Source: an archaeon (GTDB lineage: Archaea > EX4484-52 > B79-G9). From it: a stretch of DNA of 10,112 nt. Location of the stretch: NCBI GenBank assembly GCA_013139905.1, contig WSZW01000135.1, positions 1 through 10,112 of the forward strand, read 5' to 3'. Positions 6,284 through 10,112 of the stretch are shown here, in pieces. The notes under the pieces were generated by a model. The model had not been told where the DNA came from, did no database searches, and saw nothing but the letters and a program-made list of their open reading frames with translations. Within the stretch, counting starts at the first letter, position 1. Each line of letters starts with the position of its first letter. Both the position numbers and the translations under genes were made by a program.

Positions 6284-6880
6284 TTAATCTTTCTTTCTAA
6301 CAGCGCCAATTTCATCAAGCCGTTTTTTAAGATCCCCAATAGCAACGCCAACATCACTTTCACATCTAGCTCCCGTACATACAACCTTACCGGAATTAAA
6401 TATCAAGAAAACAACTTTTGGTTTTGGATGTCGATAAACAAGTCCGGGAAATTGTTCCGGTTCATATTCACATTCACCTAATTCAAAAACGATTTTATTT
6501 AGATCAACTTTAAAATTAAGATTTGCAGATGCTACAATATTTACAATAGCAGTATCAACTTTATCAGCAACATCAATTCCTATTTTTCTAAAATCATCAA
6601 CTACTTTTGCTATTGCTATTTTTGCAAAAGCATAAGATTTGGCTCCTGAACAAATTATTTTACCTGTTGTAAACACTAACGCAGATGCTTTTGGATCAGT
6701 TACACGATAAACAAGTCCGGGAAAAGATTCCGGCTCATATTCCGCACCATCCAGATTTGCCGCAAGCATCTCTAAAGAATATTTTGTATGTGTATCCGCA
6801 GACACAACAATATTTTGTATTTTAATGTCATTATTTTGAACATTACTAAAGTTCACATTTTTAGTATCATTTTTAACCAT
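6284..6880 (-). CDS. tbp: TATA-box-binding protein
   Basis: TBP binds the TATA element in the promoter minor groove and, with TFB, recruits archaeal RNA polymerase. The 198 residues form the two-repeat saddle. Repeat one covers about 20-103 (NIVVSADT, EYEPESFPGLVYR, LVFTTGKIICSGAKS) and repeat two about 112-193 (NIVASANL, EYEPEQFPGLVYR, LIFNSGKVVCTGARC). The intercalating phenylalanines are at 53 and 70 in repeat one and at 144 and 161 in repeat two. An Asn-rich extension of about 20 residues precedes the first repeat, slightly longer than usual, and the C-terminus is basic (VRKKD) rather than the acidic tail of many archaeal TBPs. The ATG follows GTGAT (6886-6890 on the plus coordinates) by five bases, supporting the start. 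It lies 62 bases downstream of the zinc-ribbon gene on the same strand. Confidence 0.97.
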   Translation of the reverse strand: MVKNDTKNVNFSNVQNNDIKIQNIVVSADTHTKYSLEMLAANLDGAEYEPESFPGLVYRVTDPKASALVFTTGKIICSGAKSYAFAKIAIAKVVDDFRKIGIDVADKVDTAIVNIVASANLNFKVDLNKIVFELGECEYEPEQFPGLVYRHPKPKVVFLIFNSGKVVCTGARCESDVGVAIGDLKKRLDEIGAVRKKD

Positions 6881-6909
6881 ATTTAATCACTCACACTTAA
6901 AACTTATGT

Positions 6910-6940
6910 AATTTTATATAGAAAGAATCATTTATAAAAG
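6910..6940 (-). promoter_or_regulatory. Candidate TBP promoter with two TATA-like sites
   Basis: The gap upstream of TBP holds two TATA-like sites on the minus strand: TTTTATAAATG (6940 to 6930) and TATATAAAATT (6920 to 6910). The first would start transcription near 6908-6913, giving a leader of about 30 bases that includes the GTGAT ribosome-binding site. The second would give a very short leader. The first also overlaps the end of the zinc-ribbon gene's region and is bracketed by an 11-bp repeat. TBP may also be read through from the zinc-ribbon promoter. Confidence 0.45.
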
Positions 6941-6947
6941 AATCATT
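6922..6947. repeat. 11-bp direct repeats bracketing a TATA-like site upstream of tbp
   Basis: AAAGAATCATT occurs at 6922-6932 and 6937-6947 (15 bases centre to centre), on either side of the upstream TATA-like site of the TBP gene. The second copy overlaps the stop codon of the zinc-ribbon gene. Repeats next to a TATA box are where an archaeal repressor or activator would bind. Confidence 0.5.
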
Positions 6948-7092
6948 GAAATAACTTCACAATCTCGCCTTTTGCAAGTTTAACCTCTTTTATTGTAAGC
7001 GCGCGTTCACAATGCTCACAAGTTCCTTTGCTTCTACCCCAACGCCAGTCAAATAAACCAGAACAATTAGAACAAACAACTTTTACGTTCAT
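6943..7092 (-). CDS. Small zinc-ribbon protein
   Basis: A 49-residue protein with two CXXC knuckles, CSNC (7-10) and CEHC (25-28), joined by the segment FDWRWGRSKGT, then a short basic/hydrophobic tail (LTIKEVKLAKGEIVKLFQ). The four cysteines at this spacing are a classic single zinc ribbon; the aromatic/basic WRWGR loop suggests nucleic acid or protein contact. The ATG is preceded by GGTGAT three bases away, the best ribosome-binding site in the window. It lies directly upstream of TBP on the same strand, so it may form a two-gene operon with it and could act in transcription or translation, but no function can be read from the sequence. It is not long enough to be TFB, TFS or an RNA polymerase subunit with a second domain. 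Confidence 0.85.
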   Translation of the reverse strand: MNVKVVCSNCSGLFDWRWGRSKGTCEHCERALTIKEVKLAKGEIVKLFQ

Positions 7093-7150
7093 CAAATCAC
7101 CAACATATAAACTATCTCAATATCTCGATACAAAACTATACTTTTGAAAC

Positions 7151-7160
7151 TTTATAAATA
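7151..7160. promoter_or_regulatory. TATA-like element in the divergent gap between zinc-ribbon and surface operon
   Basis: TTTATAAATA reads TATTTATAAA on the other strand, so it can face both ways in the 137-base gap between starts at 7092 (minus) and 7230 (plus). For the minus gene it would give a leader of roughly 35 bases containing the GGTGAT site. For the plus gene a second site, AATATATATAAT at 7171-7182, would give a leader of about 25 bases containing the GGTAAT site. Apart from these sites the gap holds nothing I can identify. Confidence 0.45.
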
Positions 7161-7229
7161 CATATCGTAGAATATATATAATCCCCTAAATCTAAAAAAG
7201 AGTATAAGTTTAAAAAAAGGTAATAATTT

Positions 7230-8012
7230 ATGGAATTAGAAGAATCAGTAGCCACAATATTTTACATATTTTTATTTGCTGCATTCATAACCATCACTCA
7301 TTCTCAAAGCGATTGGTTCAAAACAACAGTAACCGGTCTAGACACTTTAAGCGAATTTCAAACCGATTTAGTAAATGATTTTGTTTATAGCTCATGTTTT
7401 ATTGCAACAAACAACCAAGGCAATAATATACACGGTGTATTTGATACAGACTTACTTGACAAACACACAGAAAAAAAATTAATAAGTGAAATCATAGAAC
7501 TCGCACCATTAAGTACAGATTACACCATACACTATGCCCCCACAGTAGATGATTGCGTAAACACAAAAGATAATTTTTATTTTTACGAAGTTCGCGAAAA
7601 AGAAGGTCCAAAAACACAATGGATTTTTGGAAGCAGCGAAAAATTAGGCTTTGGATACGATAAAAAAACTTGGACATTCGGCAAAAAACCAATATCCATT
7701 AAACGTGGGAATATAATTTCATCAGGAATAATCAGATACGGATTTAGTAAAAATCCACCAAAAGCAGGAATTGCATTCGTAGCACCAAAAACAACCACAG
7801 AAATATGTAATGATTTAGGCGGAATAAAATGCGACCCATGGAAAAAATGTATTGGTGATGATGTATCATACTTTGAAATGTGGCCATCTGGCGTATTAGG
7901 ACCAACACTAGATTTAACTATAGAAATAACAGATAGTGAAATAGAAACAGAATCTACGTCCCCCATAATATCACAACTTTGTTGTTATGATGGAGGTGTC
8001 TGCGAATCATGA
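7230..8012 (+). CDS. Membrane-anchored extracellular protein, first gene of surface operon
   Basis: A 260-residue protein with an acidic start (MELEES), one hydrophobic segment at about residues 8-23, and a long soluble region. Cysteines lie at 56, in the middle (DDCVNT, EICNDL, IKCDPW, KKCIGD), and at the end (QLCCYDGG, VCES), suggesting disulfides outside the cell. There is no KKG leader; the helix starts close to the N-terminus as in processed pilins and pseudopilins, but whether it is cleaved cannot be judged. I do not recognise a family. The ATG follows GGTAAT (7219-7224) by five bases. The stop overlaps the ATG of the next gene (ATGA), so translation of the two is coupled and their products probably work together, most likely in one surface assembly. 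Confidence 0.85.
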   Translation: MELEESVATIFYIFLFAAFITITHSQSDWFKTTVTGLDTLSEFQTDLVNDFVYSSCFIATNNQGNNIHGVFDTDLLDKHTEKKLISEIIELAPLSTDYTIHYAPTVDDCVNTKDNFYFYEVREKEGPKTQWIFGSSEKLGFGYDKKTWTFGKKPISIKRGNIISSGIIRYGFSKNPPKAGIAFVAPKTTTEICNDLGGIKCDPWKKCIGDDVSYFEMWPSGVLGPTLDLTIEITDSEIETESTSPIISQLCCYDGGVCES

Positions 8013-8497
8013 AACTTAAAAGAAAAAAAGGACTAATGGCAATGCCTGCAGTAGTACTTTTCATGTTTACATTCGCAGTTGTAGCAATTGCTCTTGCATT
8101 AATCACAGCAAAAGAAGTAATAGTAACAAAAGAATACGTATTAAATGAAACAAGAGCAAACACAATACTTTACATTTTTTTAATCGATAACACTTGCAGT
8201 AAAACACAAATAACAAACGCAGAACTATTAAGTCTCGGAATCATGCAACAAAAAAAAGCAGATGAAGAAATAGAATTAAATTACAACGGAATTGAAGACA
8301 CAACAATATTTGAAAATTGTATTGTAAAATTTATGGAAAATATAGAACACGAAAATAATTATTATTTTTCTGCAACAGACACAAAAACAATAATGAATGT
8401 TGGCAACATAAACACCAAAGGCAAAAAAACAATCACATATATTCCAACATTAAATGATGAACAAATAAAAATTACATTGGTTATGCAATATGATTAA
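8009..8497 (+). CDS. Pilin-like membrane protein with KKG leader, second gene of surface operon
   Basis: A 162-residue protein: strongly basic leader MKLKRKKG (Gly8), then a long hydrophobic helix (about residues 9-34, LMAMPAVVLF) and an extracytoplasmic domain of about 125 residues with two cysteines (NTCSKT and ENCIVK) that could pair. Leader, long helix and globular domain follow the plan of type IV pilins or pseudopilins, better than the tiny peptides at 4790-5311 do. No acidic residue follows the cut site closely, which is unusual for pilins. It overlaps its upstream neighbour by ATGA and its downstream neighbour by eight bases. No family is recognised; a minor pilin of the same assembly as its neighbours is my inference. 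Confidence 0.85.
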   Translation: MKLKRKKGLMAMPAVVLFMFTFAVVAIALALITAKEVIVTKEYVLNETRANTILYIFLIDNTCSKTQITNAELLSLGIMQQKKADEEIELNYNGIEDTTIFENCIVKFMENIEHENNYYFSATDTKTIMNVGNINTKGKKTITYIPTLNDEQIKITLVMQYD

Positions 8498-10112
8498 AAA
8501 AAATAAAAAAGGCGGTTTTTCTGACGTAATGGGCGTCTTAATTGTTGTTTTAATACTCATAATAACAGTTTATTTCATTCAATTATGGATGGGTTATGGT
8601 AAAAATGAAGTTCAGGGAATTTTATCAAATTACGAAGTAACTCTTCTTGACAGAGACATAGCAACAGCAACAAATGTATTTGGAAAAACATCACTTTTCT
8701 TCGGCCTGCAAAAAACCGCCATCCAATTAGGTAAACACGGCGGCGTACCAATAGATATGGATTCAACCACAATAAAAGACACCATAGGTTTAAATCCTCA
8801 ATTTTCAAACGAAATATACAAATGGTCTTATGTCGATGAAAATAACAATAACCACAAAAGAATACCATTCACATATTATCAAACACACAATTATCTTTTA
8901 GGCACAACACCATTAGAAATAAAAATACAAAATTTAAATGATGCAGAAACAACAACAAACTCATTATTCGTGCATATCTGGATGTATAAATCTGGCAACG
9001 TACAACTTTCATGTAACGGATGCACCATTAAAGGAACAACAAAAATTGAAGAAACAGGAAAATATTTCCTTGAAATTTCAAACACAGGAACTCTAAAATT
9101 TACAGGTTCTAAAAACAACGTAGCAACCATAAAAACAATTGCAATATCCCCTTATAGCGGATTAACTCAATCAGAATTCGTTGATAGTTTAAATGAACAA
9201 CTAACAAATAATCTCCAAGAAAATACAAATTTAAAAAACGAAATAAAATCGAACGATATTTATTCTATTTTTGAAACCGATCAAAGCTCAGTATTTTTAA
9301 ATGGATTTGCAATATCTAAATACGGAACTTTTGGAGAAATAACAAATCCAACATTACCAAAAGTAACACTTCAAACCTCCGGAGAAACTGAAAATCTAGT
9401 AAATGTACGTTATTGGAAAATATATAATATCGTAAAAGACGAAATTATTAAAAATGACATTTTGTATAATACCATTGATGAATATTTTGAAAAAACAATT
9501 AAAAAAACAACAGATAATATAAGATACTGGAAAGATGGTTGCGGAGTTCAGACACTTCCAACTTGTGAAACATTACTTGAACGATATGGAAAAAATGAAG
9601 ATGGAAATGCAATATCAGACACCTCTTATTTCAAAAACAAAATGGAACCTATAATCGAACAAGAAATAAAAAAATTAGAAACAAATCTTAATTCTGTTCA
9701 CTCTAGTGAAGGCATTATTATTGATATTAATTACATTATTTCATACCCAAAAAAATGGAATGATTATTGGAATACAACAGAAATTAAAAATAAAAATGAC
9801 GATACGGGTATTTGTTGCGAATGTAATAACTATTGTCCATCTTGTGGAAGTACATCCAATAAATGCACAAATACATTTAAAACAAGCTATATTGAATGCG
9901 AGTACAATTATGGCATACGTTATACACTGCAAATAACCATTACAGACACAAAATATAAAATAACAACAAACAACCCTCAAAATTTTACAATGAATATCGT
10001 TTCTGAATGGATAAATCTTGATAATTTAAAAGAAAACACATTTTATGCAGATATAAAACTATCCGCTAAAAAATGCTCAATACCAAAACCAACAAATGGA
10101 TGTTATATGCAA
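8490..10112 (+). CDS. Large pilin-like, Cys-rich extracellular protein, N-terminal 541 residues
   Basis: The frame is open from the ATG at 8490, overlapping the previous gene, to the right edge, so the C-terminus is missing. Leader MIKKNKKG (Gly8) is followed by GFSDVMG and a hydrophobic helix to about residue 30, a class III-like arrangement with Asp at +4. The rest is a large Asn/Thr/Lys-rich exterior. Around residues 120-230 the sequence looks beta-rich (for example LFVHIWMYKSGNVQLSC). A dense cysteine cluster at 442-459 (CCXCX3CXXCX6C) could be a disulfide knot or bind metal. More cysteines follow (YIEC, KKCSI). Its size and place after two smaller anchored proteins suggest the tip or adhesin-like member of a surface filament or complex. 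No family is recognised. Confidence 0.85.
   Translation, partial: MIKKNKKGGFSDVMGVLIVVLILIITVYFIQLWMGYGKNEVQGILSNYEVTLLDRDIATATNVFGKTSLFFGLQKTAIQLGKHGGVPIDMDSTTIKDTIGLNPQFSNEIYKWSYVDENNNNHKRIPFTYYQTHNYLLGTTPLEIKIQNLNDAETTTNSLFVHIWMYKSGNVQLSCNGCTIKGTTKIEETGKYFLEISNTGTLKFTGSKNNVATIKTIAISPYSGLTQSEFVDSLNEQLTNNLQENTNLKNEIKSNDIYSIFETDQSSVFLNGFAISKYGTFGEITNPTLPKVTLQTSGETENLVNVRYWKIYNIVKDEIIKNDILYNTIDEYFEKTIKKTTDNIRYWKDGCGVQTLPTCETLLERYGKNEDGNAISDTSYFKNKMEPIIEQEIKKLETNLNSVHSSEGIIIDINYIISYPKKWNDYWNTTEIKNKNDDTGICCECNNYCPSCGSTSNKCTNTFKTSYIECEYNYGIRYTLQITITDTKYKITTNNPQNFTMNIVSEWINLDNLKENTFYADIKLSAKKCSIPKPTNGCYMQ

Noticed and set aside
1..10112. tRNA, rRNA, CRISPR array, insertion sequence or integrase
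   Set aside because: I saw no cloverleaf-like sequence, no evenly spaced repeats and no transposase or integrase motif on either strand.

Overview
The window is AT-rich archaeal DNA. The evidence is a TATA-box-binding protein with two direct repeats, an archaeal/eukaryotic-type isoleucyl-tRNA synthetase, a Sec11-like (Ser/His) signal peptidase, and promoters in which a TATA element sits about 26-30 bases ahead of the start codon, implying leaderless mRNAs. Many tiny one-helix proteins begin with a short basic stretch ending in KKG or KKA. I associate this style with DPANN archaea (Woesearchaeota/Pacearchaeota/Nanoarchaeota-like genomes), but the lineage is an inference.

Layout. Positions 1-561 (minus strand, running off the left edge) encode the N-terminal part of a membrane-anchored, cysteine-rich surface protein. 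Sharing its promoter region and facing right is a small signal peptidase I (616-1047), followed by isoleucyl-tRNA synthetase (about 1145-4291). Meeting the synthetase tail to tail is a 74-residue membrane protein (4301-4525, minus). Around a bidirectional TATA element near 4942 lie two groups of small KKG-type membrane proteins. Two are on the minus strand (4578-4793, and a 37-40 residue gene at 4790-4912 overlapping it by ATGA). Four are on the plus strand (4971, 5147, 5327, 5538). The last plus-strand gene has an in-frame TAA at 5937-5939, after which the same frame stays open for 82 more codons in the same Ser/Thr/Glu- and Cys-rich style.

On the minus strand come TBP (6284-6880), with a hairpin and T-run after it, and upstream of it a 49-residue zinc-ribbon protein (6943-7092). 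To the right, a plus-strand operon of three overlapping genes (7230-8012, 8009-8497, 8490 to beyond the right edge) encodes membrane-anchored extracellular proteins; the second and third have KKG-type leaders.

The window therefore mixes core information-processing genes (IleRS, TBP, zinc ribbon) with an exported, disulfide-rich, pilin-like set of proteins. The signal peptidase may process classical Sec substrates among them, while KKG leaders would need a type IV prepilin-type (class III) peptidase not seen here. The most notable points are the cluster of pilin-like small proteins, the interrupted Cys-rich gene, the shared divergent promoters and the strong strand-dependent codon bias. No tRNA, rRNA, CRISPR array or insertion sequence was found.
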